Shown piece after piece: positions 1-5,999 of a stretch of 8,070 nucleotides of DNA. Made by a program: the position numbers and the translations under genes. This DNA is from Lachnospiraceae bacterium. Its GTDB lineage: Bacteria > Bacillota > Clostridia > Lachnospirales > Anaerotignaceae. The notes under the pieces were generated by a model that ran no database searches, was not told the origin of the DNA, and saw only the letters and a program-made list of their open reading frames with translations. The stretch spans positions 1 to 8,070 of the forward strand of contig DPJA01000041.1 of the NCBI GenBank assembly GCA_003543235.1. The letters run 5' to 3'. Within the stretch, counting starts at the first letter, position 1; each line of letters starts with the position of its first letter.

Positions 1-58
1 TTCAGTTTTCAAAGGTCAATGTTTCCTATCTGTTTGCTTTCAACCGTTGTTGTCAGCG
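1..58 (-). promoter_or_regulatory. Leader of a predicted rRNA operon, with boxA-like antitermination site
   Basis: Read on the minus strand, positions 19-4 give TTGACCTTTGAAAACT. This closely resembles the boxA element (TGCTCTTTGAAAACT type) found in Firmicute rRNA leaders and spacers, where NusB and ribosomal protein S10 bind to prevent early termination. It lies at the left window edge, downstream of four strong promoters that all point the same way. I infer that the start of a 16S rRNA gene lies just beyond position 1. No mature rRNA sequence is inside the window, so the operon itself is a prediction. Confidence 0.65.
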
Positions 59-64
59 AATATT

Positions 65-93
65 ATCTTACCAAATTTCTTTAAGTTTGTCAA
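65..93 (-). promoter_or_regulatory. Predicted rRNA promoter, most downstream of four
   Basis: On the minus strand a perfect -35 TTGACA (93-88) is followed by a 17-base spacer and a weaker -10 TAAGAT (70-65). Transcription would start near 58 and run off the left edge through the boxA-like leader. The region upstream is rich in A and T tracts, as in UP elements. It is the weakest of the four promoters in the -10 box. Confidence 0.6.
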
Positions 94-184
94 CCATTTT
101 TTGAATTTTTTTCAAACATTTTGTTTCAATGTTTAAATTTTTAAGGTAATTTGTTGAACACCTTTATGGGTGACACGCTTATTT

Positions 185-212
185 ATTATACAGATTTTTC
201 AGAAATTGTCAA
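185..212 (-). promoter_or_regulatory. Strong sigma-A promoter, third in the rRNA promoter array
   Basis: On the minus strand -35 TTGACA (212-207) and -10 TATAAT (190-185) both match consensus exactly, 16 bases apart. The spacer is nearly identical to that of the promoter at 306-333: both contain TCTGAAAA and end in TCTG. The early transcript contains CGTGTCACC (177-169), which recurs after the promoter at 423-450. A CACC/GGTG hairpin with a six-base loop follows directly. Confidence 0.85.
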
Positions 213-305
213 TACCTTTTTAAAAGTTTTTTTCTTGTCTTTCAAGGCATTTCAGACATTCTTACAAGCCCGCCGTGTAATCTCTTTCAAAACGACACTT
301 GATAT

Positions 306-333
306 ATTATACAGACTTTTCAGAAAATGTCAA
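306..333 (-). promoter_or_regulatory. Strong sigma-A promoter, second in the rRNA promoter array
   Basis: On the minus strand -35 TTGACA (333-328) and -10 TATAAT (311-306) are perfect, with a 16-base spacer. Its sequence from TATTGACA to TATAAT differs at only a few spacer positions from the promoter 121 bases downstream. A-rich and T-rich tracts upstream of the -35 could act as an UP element. The early transcript has GTGTC (298-294) at nearly the same distance as in its neighbours, but the copy then diverges. Confidence 0.85.
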
Positions 334-422
334 TACCCTTTTTCAAAAAGTTTTAAGAACATTTAAATCTTCATTTTCTCTCTGTATCTGACCACTCGCC
401 TTTTGCGGTGACACGAATACTT

Positions 423-450
423 ATTATACACGCTTTAATTAAAAAGTCAA
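423..450 (-). promoter_or_regulatory. Strong sigma-A promoter, first in the rRNA promoter array
   Basis: On the minus strand -35 TTGACT (450-445) and a perfect -10 TATAAT (428-423) stand 16 bases apart. This is the promoter farthest upstream. It begins about 25 bases after the terminator that closes the uppS unit, so the array is insulated from that gene. CGTGTCACC (415-407) starts exactly seven bases after the -10, as in the promoter at 185-212, and can begin a small hairpin. Confidence 0.82.
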
Positions 451-473
451 CCCTTTTTTTCATATTTTATAAA

Positions 474-510
474 AAAGATAAATGCTACTGGAATAGCAGC
501 CTTTATCTTT
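474..510 (-). terminator. Intrinsic terminator after the uppS-family gene
   Basis: The arms 474-489 and 495-510 pair over nine bases (AAAGATAAA/TTTATCTTT), then GCT/AGC and CT/AG with two single mismatches, around a five-base loop. On the minus strand the stem runs into six T residues (478 leftward is CTTTTTT). It lies 81 bases after the uppS-family stop and just before the rRNA promoter array. The other strand also has an A/T stem but no good T run after it. Confidence 0.75.
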
Positions 511-590
511 GCTTTAAAATACCTTTATTGTTTAGATTCACACAGGTTTTGTTATTCCATACCTAATATTCAAATTCATAATATCCCTTT

Positions 591-1190
591 TTAACCTCCA
601 AGTGTAACATCTTGTTTCTGATACCACTCTAATGCACCTTTAAGCTGTTCCTCCTGAAAGTCAGGCCATAATTCCCTAATAATATATATGTCTGAATATA
701 CAGACTGCACAGGCAAAAATCCAGATAATCTGCACATACCACCCCAACGTATAATCATGTCTATTCTTGAAATTTCTTTAGAACAAAGCCCGTTTTCTAA
801 ATCCCACTTCCAGCCATAATTAACAAGAAAATTTACTTTTATTTTTTCATTATTGTCTACACGGTGGGTATAGGGCAATAATTCTGTTGGAAATGCTGAT
901 GATTTTGTATTTCCTATAACCAATAGTGACACATCCTCATTTTCTATCATTTTCACCGCATCTACGCACGCTTTACTAAATGCTATGAGTTGTTCCTTCG
1001 GCCGTTTACAATTGTCCACAGTAAAGCCATAATAGGTTATTTCTTCAATACCATACTTCCGTGCCTCTCGCAAAAGCCTAAGCCCTGGCATAAGCCCGTA
1101 GTCATAACCTTCTTCTTTCTTCATGCCATTTTCCTTTGCCCACCGCCTGTTACCATCTGGAATAATTCCTATATGTTTTGGTATTCTCAT
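591..1190 (-). CDS. Divergent short cis-prenyltransferase (undecaprenyl diphosphate synthase family)
   Basis: This encodes 199 residues of the UppS fold. Family enzymes add isopentenyl diphosphate units to farnesyl diphosphate to make the polyprenyl carrier for cell-wall synthesis. Visible motifs are HIGIIPDGNRRWAK (residues 6-19), FTVDNCKRPKE (56-66), NYGWKWD (124-130), DMIIRWGGMCRLSGF (144-158) and ELWPDF (173-178). Compared with the E. coli enzyme by eye, Asp12, Asn14, Arg16, Asn60, Arg63, Arg148, Arg154 and Ser156 are kept. The usual His43 is Tyr29, Ser71 is Thr57, Trp75 is Cys61, Glu198 is Met152 and Glu213 is Asp167. About 25 residues are missing between the NYG motif and the C-terminal motif, which explains the short length (usual size about 250). 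It stands alone, away from the usual cdsA-dxr neighbours, so it is probably a paralogue. Membership in the family is near certain; substrate, chain length and even activity are open. Confidence 0.85.
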   Translation of the reverse strand: MRIPKHIGIIPDGNRRWAKENGMKKEEGYDYGLMPGLRLLREARKYGIEEITYYGFTVDNCKRPKEQLIAFSKACVDAVKMIENEDVSLLVIGNTKSSAFPTELLPYTHRVDNNEKIKVNFLVNYGWKWDLENGLCSKEISRIDMIIRWGGMCRLSGFLPVQSVYSDIYIIRELWPDFQEEQLKGALEWYQKQDVTLGG

Positions 1191-1201
1191 AAACATCCCC
1201 C
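1191..1201 (-). promoter_or_regulatory. Ribosome binding site that sets the uppS-family start
   Basis: Minus-strand GGGGGA (1201-1196) lies five bases before the ATG at 1190. The in-frame ATG two codons upstream (1196) overlaps this purine run and would leave no spacing. The start at 1190, giving a protein that begins MRIPKHIG, is therefore preferred. I see no convincing sigma-A promoter immediately upstream. Confidence 0.65.
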
Positions 1202-1251
1202 ATTTTTTTATTTAACTGTTTAAATCATTGCCATTTTATCCCTGACCTATA

Positions 1252-1396
1252 CAAAAAAAGATGGCAAATAATTTTCGTCTGCCATCTAAAACTTCCTATT
1301 ATTCAATTAATTATTCACTATAGGTTTTGCACAAGTGCTTTGCCGTTTCAAAAAAGTCGTTTTTGCTCCCTTGTAATGCCATTGGCGTTTCTGAAC
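1252..1396 (-). ncRNA. Candidate small RNA or dispersed element between two terminators
   Basis: Between the ppdK terminator and the terminator at 1253-1287 lie about 105 bases that encode no convincing protein. Read on the minus strand it has a possible GCC/GGC stem-loop (1384-1376 region), a GCA-CTTG-TGC mini-hairpin with a stable CUUG-type tetraloop, and a CCTAT/ATAGG pairing around an A/T-rich loop. Three related strings, AGAAACGCC, AAAAACGAC and TGAAACGGC, recur within it. A second terminator after an already strong one suggests that this segment can be a separate transcript end product, but I find no dedicated promoter. It could equally be a tail reached by read-through or a copy of an intergenic repeat. 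Confidence 0.3.
1253..1287 (-). terminator. Second intrinsic terminator downstream of ppdK
   Basis: AGATGGCA (1259-1266) pairs perfectly with TGCCATCT (1280-1287) around a 13-base loop. On the minus strand the stem is followed at once by a run of seven T residues (1259-1253). The ppdK transcript should already have ended about 110 bases earlier, so this stem terminates either read-through or a separate short RNA. It lies 52 bases upstream of the uppS-family ribosome binding site. Confidence 0.75.
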
Positions 1397-1442
1397 AAAA
1401 AGTTCCACATCAATTGTTTTCACAATCAACATGGAACTTTTT
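1397..1442 (-). terminator. ppdK: ppdK terminator, 21-bp hairpin with GAAA loop
   Basis: The minus-strand RNA pairs 1442-1422 with 1417-1397 over 21 uninterrupted base pairs, closing a four-base GAAA loop (1421-1418). Four of the pairs are G-U wobbles on this strand; on the plus strand they would be A-C mismatches, so the fold belongs to the minus-strand RNA. The 3' arm ends in five T residues. It lies 19 bases after the ppdK stop codon. Confidence 0.88.
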
Positions 1443-1460
1443 TATAATTACATCAACTAT

Positions 1461-4091
1461 TTACTTACTTGGAAATTTAATTTCTGCCTGTGCCGCCGCA
1501 AGCCTTGCAATAGGCAGACGGAAAGGTGAGCATGATACATAATCTAATCCAATCATATGGCAGAATTCAATTGATGCTGGGTCGCCGCCATGTTCACCAC
1601 ATATGCCAAGGTGAATGTCTGGTCTTTGTGCCCGACCCTTTGCAACAGCCATTTTCATCAATTCGCCAACACCGTTTCTGTCCAAATGTGCAGTCGGATC
1701 TCCTTCATAAATCTTTTTATCTATGTAATCAGCCAAAATTTTACCAGCATCATCACGTGATAACCCATAAATCATCTGAGTTAAGTCATTTGTACCAAAA
1801 GAGAAGAATTCTGCATCCTTGGCAATCTCGTCTGCAATAAGGCAAGCACGTGGAATTTCAACCATAGTGCCCACCAAATATTTAAGTTCAATTCCACTTT
1901 CAGCAATAATCTTATCAGCAGTTTCTGCAACAAGAGTTTTTACAAATTTAAGCTCTTTTGCATCTCCAATCAACGGAATCATAATTTCAGGCTCAATATT
2001 AAAACCTTTTTCCTTTTTCACCTTTAATGCAGCGTTAATAATTGCTGTTGCCTGCATAATGGCAATTTCAGGATAGGTTACTGCTAAACGGCAGCCACGA
2101 TGACCCATCATAGGATTAATCTCATGAAGTGCTGTTGCTTTAATTTTAAGTTCCTCGGCAGATTTGCCCATTTCCTTTGCAATAATCTCAAATTCTTCAT
2201 CTGTATTAGGCAAAAACTCATGAAGTGGTGGGTCTAAAAGTCGAATTGTAACTGGTCTTTCACCCATTGCTTCGTAAATGCCTACAAAGTCCTCTTCTTG
2301 GAATGGACGAATTGCCTCAAGTGCCGCAACTCTTTCTTCCACATTGTCTGAAAGAATCATAATACGGAATTTAAGTATTCTTTTTTCCTCAAAAAACATA
2401 TGCTCTGTACGTGTAAGACCAATGCCTTCCGCACCAAACTCAACAGCATTAGATGCGTCCTTAGGTGTATCAGCGTTTGTTCTTACTTTAAGACGTCTTT
2501 TTGCATCTGCCCATGCCATAAACGTAGCAAAATCACCACTTATTTCAGGGGCAACAGTTGGAATATCCTCGCCATAAACATTGCCTGTTGTTCCATCAAT
2601 AGAGATATAATCTCCTTCTTTAAACATTTTTTCGCCAAGCACAAATGTTTTCTCTGTTTCATTCATTTTAATTTCTTCACAGCCAGAAACGCAACAACGT
2701 CCCATGCCACGTGCAACAACTGCCGCATGACTTGTCATTCCGCCACGAACTGTAAGTATGCCCTGTGCTGCCGCCATACCCTCAATGTCCTCAGGTGATG
2801 TTTCAAGACGCACAAGAACAACTCTTTCGCCTTTATCTGCAGCTTCCTTTACGTCTTCTGCATTAAAGTAAATTTTGCCAGCACCAGCACCTGGTGACGC
2901 TGGAAGCCCTTTTCCAATAGGTTCTGTTGCTTTAAGTACCTTCTGGTCAAAAGCAGGGTGCAAAATTTGGTCTAACTGCTTTGGCTCAACCTTAAGAAGT
3001 GCCTCTTCTTTTGTAATAAGGCCTTCACTCACCATGTCAACTGCAATTTTCAAAGCGGCATTTGCTGTTCTTTTGCCATTACGTGTTTGTAAGAAATAAA
3101 GCTTTCCATTTTCAATGGTAAACTCCATATCCTGCATATCTTTGTAATGTTCTTCTAATTTATGTGCTATTTCATAAAATTCCTTGTAAACCTGAGGCAT
3201 ATCATTTTCAAGAGTAGCTATAGGCTTTGGTGTACGTACGCCGGCAACAACATCCTCGCCCTGAGCGTTTATAAGATATTCACCGTACATAGCCTTATCA
3301 CCGTTTGCAGCATTTCTTGTAAATGCAACGCCTGTACCGCTGGTATCGCCCATGTTACCAAATACCATCATCTGTACATTAACAGCAGTACCCCAGCCGT
3401 AAGGTATATCGTTCATTCTTCTGTAAACAAATGCACGTGGATTATCCCATGAGCCAAAAACAGCCTTAACAGCTTCAAATAACTGTTCCTTAGGGTCCTG
3501 AGGGAATTCCTTGCCCTGATCTTCAAAGTAAATTGCCTTAAATTTTTCAGCAACAGCCTTTAAATCTTCAGCAGACAACTCAGTATCATATTTAACACCC
3601 TTTTGTTCTTTAAATTCATCTAAGTATCTTTCAAATTTAGATTTGGAAACGCCAATAACAACATCAGCAAACATCATAATAAACCTTCTATAACTGTCGT
3701 ATGCAAATCTTGCATTTTTAGTAGCTTTTGCAAGACCCTCAACAGAAATATCGTTTAAGCCTAAATTTAATACAGTGTCCATCATACCAGGCATAGATGC
3801 TCTTGCACCCGAGCGAACGGATACCAAAAGAGGATTAGAATTGTTGCCCAGCTTTTTCCCTGCAAGAGTTTCAAGCTTGTCAATAGCCGCTTCAATCTGC
3901 TCCATCATTTCGTCGGATAATTTCTTTCCACCCTCGTTATACTCTGTACAAGCTTCAGTAGAAACAGTGAAACCCTGTGGAATAGGAAGACCCATATTGG
4001 TCATCTCTGCAAGGTTGGCTCCTTTGCCACCAAGAAGATTTCTCATATTCGCATTACCTTCACTGAACATATAAACATATTTTTTGCACAT
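1461..4091 (-). CDS. ppdK: Pyruvate, phosphate dikinase
   Basis: This complete 876-residue enzyme interconverts pyruvate, ATP and phosphate with phosphoenolpyruvate, AMP and pyrophosphate in the cytosol. In clostridia it often works in glycolysis with pyrophosphate. The N-terminal ATP-grasp domain shows GGKGANLAEM (21-30), SVRSGARASMPG (91-102), Glu323, Gln335 and Arg337. The central swivelling domain has the phosphorylated histidine in GGMTSHAAVVARG (450-462), His455. The C-terminal TIM-barrel domain has Arg561, Arg617, Glu745, Asn768, Asp769 and CGEHGG with Cys831. These positions coincide with those used for the Clostridium symbiosum enzyme, so there is no insertion, deletion or missing key residue. 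The ATG at 4091 is preceded by GGAGGG seven bases away. It appears to be monocistronic, with its own promoter and terminator. No regulatory-protein gene (ppsR type) lies beside it in the window. Confidence 0.98.
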   Translation of the reverse strand: MCKKYVYMFSEGNANMRNLLGGKGANLAEMTNMGLPIPQGFTVSTEACTEYNEGGKKLSDEMMEQIEAAIDKLETLAGKKLGNNSNPLLVSVRSGARASMPGMMDTVLNLGLNDISVEGLAKATKNARFAYDSYRRFIMMFADVVIGVSKSKFERYLDEFKEQKGVKYDTELSAEDLKAVAEKFKAIYFEDQGKEFPQDPKEQLFEAVKAVFGSWDNPRAFVYRRMNDIPYGWGTAVNVQMMVFGNMGDTSGTGVAFTRNAANGDKAMYGEYLINAQGEDVVAGVRTPKPIATLENDMPQVYKEFYEIAHKLEEHYKDMQDMEFTIENGKLYFLQTRNGKRTANAALKIAVDMVSEGLITKEEALLKVEPKQLDQILHPAFDQKVLKATEPIGKGLPASPGAGAGKIYFNAEDVKEAADKGERVVLVRLETSPEDIEGMAAAQGILTVRGGMTSHAAVVARGMGRCCVSGCEEIKMNETEKTFVLGEKMFKEGDYISIDGTTGNVYGEDIPTVAPEISGDFATFMAWADAKRRLKVRTNADTPKDASNAVEFGAEGIGLTRTEHMFFEEKRILKFRIMILSDNVEERVAALEAIRPFQEEDFVGIYEAMGERPVTIRLLDPPLHEFLPNTDEEFEIIAKEMGKSAEELKIKATALHEINPMMGHRGCRLAVTYPEIAIMQATAIINAALKVKKEKGFNIEPEIMIPLIGDAKELKFVKTLVAETADKIIAESGIELKYLVGTMVEIPRACLIADEIAKDAEFFSFGTNDLTQMIYGLSRDDAGKILADYIDKKIYEGDPTAHLDRNGVGELMKMAVAKGRAQRPDIHLGICGEHGGDPASIEFCHMIGLDYVSCSPFRLPIARLAAAQAEIKFPSK

Positions 4092-4117
4092 GACTTATCC
4101 CTCCAAATCAATTTACA

Positions 4118-4174
4118 CAGTATGGGTACGCACTAAATAAATGCAGTTTTGCATTATATAAAAACCCAATACTG
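4118..4174 (-). promoter_or_regulatory. Folded 5' leader of ppdK
   Basis: In the predicted ppdK leader CAGTATTGGG (4174-4165) can pair with CCCATACTG (4126-4118) over nine base pairs with one bulged T. Inside it AATGCA and TGCATT (4155-4150 and 4145-4140) form a perfect hairpin with a four-base loop. The outer stem begins within a few bases of the predicted start of the RNA and ends 13 bases before the ribosome binding site. It could protect the mRNA 5' end or be regulatory. I do not recognise it as a known riboswitch class, and there is no terminator-like T run. Confidence 0.45.
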
Positions 4175-4183
4175 CTTTGTTAA

Positions 4184-4212
4184 ATTATAACATTAAAACG
4201 AAATAGTAACAA
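4184..4212 (-). promoter_or_regulatory. ppdK promoter
   Basis: On the minus strand a perfect -10 TATAAT (4189-4184) follows -35 TTGTTA (4212-4207, four of six consensus bases) after a 17-base spacer. The RNA would start near 4177 and give an untranslated leader of about 85 bases. It is the only good sigma-A match between glyQS and ppdK. No convincing operator is visible. Confidence 0.7.
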
Positions 4213-4337
4213 TTATACGAATGACTAAAATTACTGAGTTTTATATACAAATTGCACAACTTTGGTTGCTATTATTGATTTATTACCGACCAAGCCACTA
4301 CTTATCACTAAAAGATATACAAAACTAACATAAGAAA

Positions 4338-4461
4338 ATATATTTCACCTTATTAATTTTTAGGTAGTTTTTTTACTACTTCATAAAATTCGTTATTTAT
4401 AGACTCAAAATCTTATAAAATGCGTTTTATTTTACCTATTTCAAAATAAGGTGCAATATAT
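4338..4461. repeat. Long imperfect inverted repeat between glyQS and ppdK
   Basis: The arm 4338-4354 (ATATATTTCACCTTATT) is the reverse complement of 4445-4461 except for one base. After a six-base mismatched gap on each side, TAGGTA (4361-4366) pairs with TACCTA (4433-4438). The arms therefore stay in register over 29 bases, with about 66 bases between the inner stems. Smaller hairpins (ATAAAA/TTTTAT and GTAGT/ACTAC) lie inside. The left arm is followed on the minus strand only by TTTTCTTATG, a weak T run, so this may be a poor glyQS terminator. A small non-autonomous element is another possibility. No clean target-site duplication is seen, and I see no other glyQS terminator. Confidence 0.45.
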
Positions 4462-4499
4462 GAAAAATGCAAATCTTCAAAATCCAAAGTAATCTGTGC
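4353..4499 (-). pseudogene. Possible remnant of a coding region
   Basis: One minus-strand frame reads 28 residues including LDFEDLHFSYIAPYFEIGK, meets a TAA, then continues with DFESINNEFYEVVKKLPKN and stops. The mix of acidic, basic and hydrophobic residues looks like protein rather than translated A/T-rich noise. There is no start codon or ribosome binding site, and the frame overlaps the inverted repeat at 4338-4461. I do not recognise the family. Chance is a real alternative at this base composition. The rest of the gap (4213-4337) shows only A/T-rich sequence with no feature I can name. Confidence 0.22.
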
Positions 4500-4512
4500 C
4501 TACCATATTTTA

Positions 4513-5916
4513 TTAAAATTCCATTTTATCCTCAAGATAAGCCTCAAGTTCTTCTATGCTAAGTCTAATCTGATTCATTGTATCTCTTTCTCTTATGGTT
4601 ACAGCATTATCTTCAAGAGTATCAAAGTCTACTGTAATGCAGAAAGGAGTACCAATTTCATCCTGTCTTCTATAACGTTTACCAATGCTTCCAGACTCGT
4701 CATATTCAACATTAAATTTCTTTGAAAGGGTTTCAAATATTTTTTCTGCTGGCTCAGAAAGCTTCTTGCTAAGAGGCAAAATAGCGGCCTTAACAGGTGC
4801 AATTGCTGGGTGAAAATGAAGAACAGTTCTAATATCCTGTTTTCCATCCTTTTCACCAACAACTTCTTCATCGTAGGCATCACAAAGGAATGCAAGTGTA
4901 ACACGGTCTGCACCAAGTGATGGTTCAATGCAAAATGGAATATATTTTTCATTTTTGTCTTGGTCAAAATAAGTCATGTCCTGACCAGAATGGTTCTGGT
5001 GTTGTCTAAGGTCAAAATCAGTTCTGTCAGCAATACCCCAAAGCTCTCCCCAACCAAATGGAAACATATATTCAATGTCAGTAGTTGCCTTAGAATAGTG
5101 GCAAAGCTCCTCAGGGCTGTGGTCACGAACTCTTGTGTTTTCTGTTGTCATGTTAAGTGCTTTAAGCCAGTCAATGCAGTATTGTTTCCAGTAACCAAAC
5201 CACTCAAGGTCTGTTCCTGGCTCGCAGAAGAACTCAAGCTCCATTTGTTCAAACTCACGGGTTCTAAAAGTGAAGTTGCCTGGTGTAATTTCGTTTCTAA
5301 AAGATTTTCCAACTTGACCTATACCAAAAGGAATTTTCTTTCTTGATGTTCTTTGAACATTCTTGAAGTTAACAAATATACCCTGTGCGGTTTCAGGACG
5401 AAGATAAACAACATTTTTGCTATCCTCTGTAACACCCTGAAAAGTTTTAAACATAAGGTTAAATTGTCTTATTTCTGTAAAGTTGTGACTTCCGCAGCTT
5501 GGACAAACAATGTTGTTGTCATCAATGTACTGCTTCATTTTTTCGTTGCTCCACCCATCAACAACATCATCTGCACAACCATTTTCATGAAAATAATCTT
5601 CAATAAGCTTGTCGGCACGAAAACGCTCCTTGCAGTCCTTGCAATCCATAAGTGGGTCGCTAAATCCGCCAACATGACCAGATGCAACCCAAGTTTGAGG
5701 GTTCATCAATATAGCACAATCAACACCCACATTATACTTGCTTTCCTGCACAAATTTCTTCCACCATGCTTTTTTTACGTTGTTTTTAAGCTCAACACCC
5801 ATTGGACCATAATCCCATGTATTTGCAAGGCCGCCATAAATATCGCTGCCTGGATATACAAAACCTCTTGTTTTGGCAAGTGCCACTAATTTTTCCATTG
5901 TTTTTTCAACTGCCAT
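4513..5916 (-). CDS. glyQS: Glycyl-tRNA synthetase, single-chain dimeric type
   Basis: This 467-residue class II enzyme charges tRNA-Gly with glycine using ATP. It is the single-chain homodimeric type, not the two-gene alpha/beta type. The N-terminal segment has GFVYPGSDIYGG (residues 18-29). Paired cysteines CKDC and CPSC (about 92-95 and 138-141) are a probable metal-binding insertion. RPETAQGIFVNF (173-184) and class II motif 2, FRNEITPGNFTFRTREFEQM (206-225), follow. The glycine-site region holds YMFPFGWGELWGIADRTDFD. Motif 3 is EPSLGADRVTLAF (331-343). The anticodon-binding domain fills the last 100 residues, with IGKRYRRQDEIGTPFC. Length and motif order are normal. The start is the ATG at 5916; an in-frame TTG at 5922 is only two bases from the ribosome binding site. 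Expression is governed by the T-box leader upstream. Confidence 0.97.
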   Translation of the reverse strand: MAVEKTMEKLVALAKTRGFVYPGSDIYGGLANTWDYGPMGVELKNNVKKAWWKKFVQESKYNVGVDCAILMNPQTWVASGHVGGFSDPLMDCKDCKERFRADKLIEDYFHENGCADDVVDGWSNEKMKQYIDDNNIVCPSCGSHNFTEIRQFNLMFKTFQGVTEDSKNVVYLRPETAQGIFVNFKNVQRTSRKKIPFGIGQVGKSFRNEITPGNFTFRTREFEQMELEFFCEPGTDLEWFGYWKQYCIDWLKALNMTTENTRVRDHSPEELCHYSKATTDIEYMFPFGWGELWGIADRTDFDLRQHQNHSGQDMTYFDQDKNEKYIPFCIEPSLGADRVTLAFLCDAYDEEVVGEKDGKQDIRTVLHFHPAIAPVKAAILPLSKKLSEPAEKIFETLSKKFNVEYDESGSIGKRYRRQDEIGTPFCITVDFDTLEDNAVTIRERDTMNQIRLSIEELEAYLEDKMEF

Positions 5917-5930
5917 TTTCAATTCCTCCC
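5917..5930 (-). promoter_or_regulatory. Ribosome binding site that sets the glyQS start
   Basis: Minus-strand GGGAGG (5930-5925) is eight bases before the ATG at 5916. The TTG at 5922, which would add two residues (MK) to the N-terminus, is only two bases after it and is therefore too close to be used. Confidence 0.8.
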
Positions 5931-5955
5931 GAATAATAAATTATTTGGCGAATAT

Positions 5956-5999
5956 AAAAAAGCCATCCGCCACTTACAAAATGTAAGGGACGAAAGGCT
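5956..5999 (-). terminator. T-box terminator
   Basis: The minus-strand stem starts AGCC at 5999 and closes with GGCT at 5961. It has about 16 pairs and two mismatches across 18 positions, including CTTACA/TGTAAG at the top around a three-base loop. It is followed by a T run (5961-5956). Its 5' arm contains the CCCTT needed by the antiterminator, so the two folds exclude each other. Confidence 0.92.

Larger units (their letters stand above)
169..450 (-). repeat. Three-copy promoter repeat, period about 120 bases
   Basis: Three promoter units follow one another with -10 boxes at 185, 306 and 423, so the periods are 121 and 117 bases. Each unit holds -35, a 16-base spacer, TATAAT and a GTGTC-containing start of the transcript. 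The first and third share CGTGTCACC, while the first and second copies in map order share most of the spacer and the flanking A/T tracts. The parts between are poorly conserved, which fits old duplications kept only where function requires it. No protein-coding frame here looks real. Confidence 0.7.

Noticed and set aside
151..366. Plus-strand open frame of 71 codons
   Set aside because: It runs antisense through two near-consensus minus-strand promoters, has no ribosome binding site, and its repeated peptide (YYTDFSE / LYRLFRK) simply mirrors the promoter repeat.
169..450. Regularly spaced repeats that might suggest a CRISPR array
   Set aside because: Only three units, a period near 120 bases, imperfect repeats, and the conserved parts are -35/-10 boxes and early transcript. 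There are no cas genes nearby.
1290..1375. Minus-strand mini-gene starting MALQGSKNDFFETAK
   Set aside because: It has only 23 codons and no ribosome binding site at a proper distance, and the other two frames give equally plausible peptides. The segment is better treated as non-coding.
1327..1542. Plus-strand frame of 71 codons across the ppdK terminator
   Set aside because: It overlaps the terminator hairpin and the end of ppdK in antisense, and has no ribosome binding site.
4361..4384. GTAGT/ACTAC hairpin as a glyQS or ppdK terminator
   Set aside because: It is only five base pairs, with no T run after the stem on either strand.
4629..4967. Minus-strand 112-codon frame inside glyQS
   Set aside because: It is an out-of-frame shadow of the glyQS C-terminal region, with all family motifs in the main frame.
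5353..5889. Longest plus-strand frame (178 codons), antisense to glyQS
   Set aside because: It mirrors the coding strand of a fully conserved synthetase; there is no ribosome binding site and no recognisable motif.
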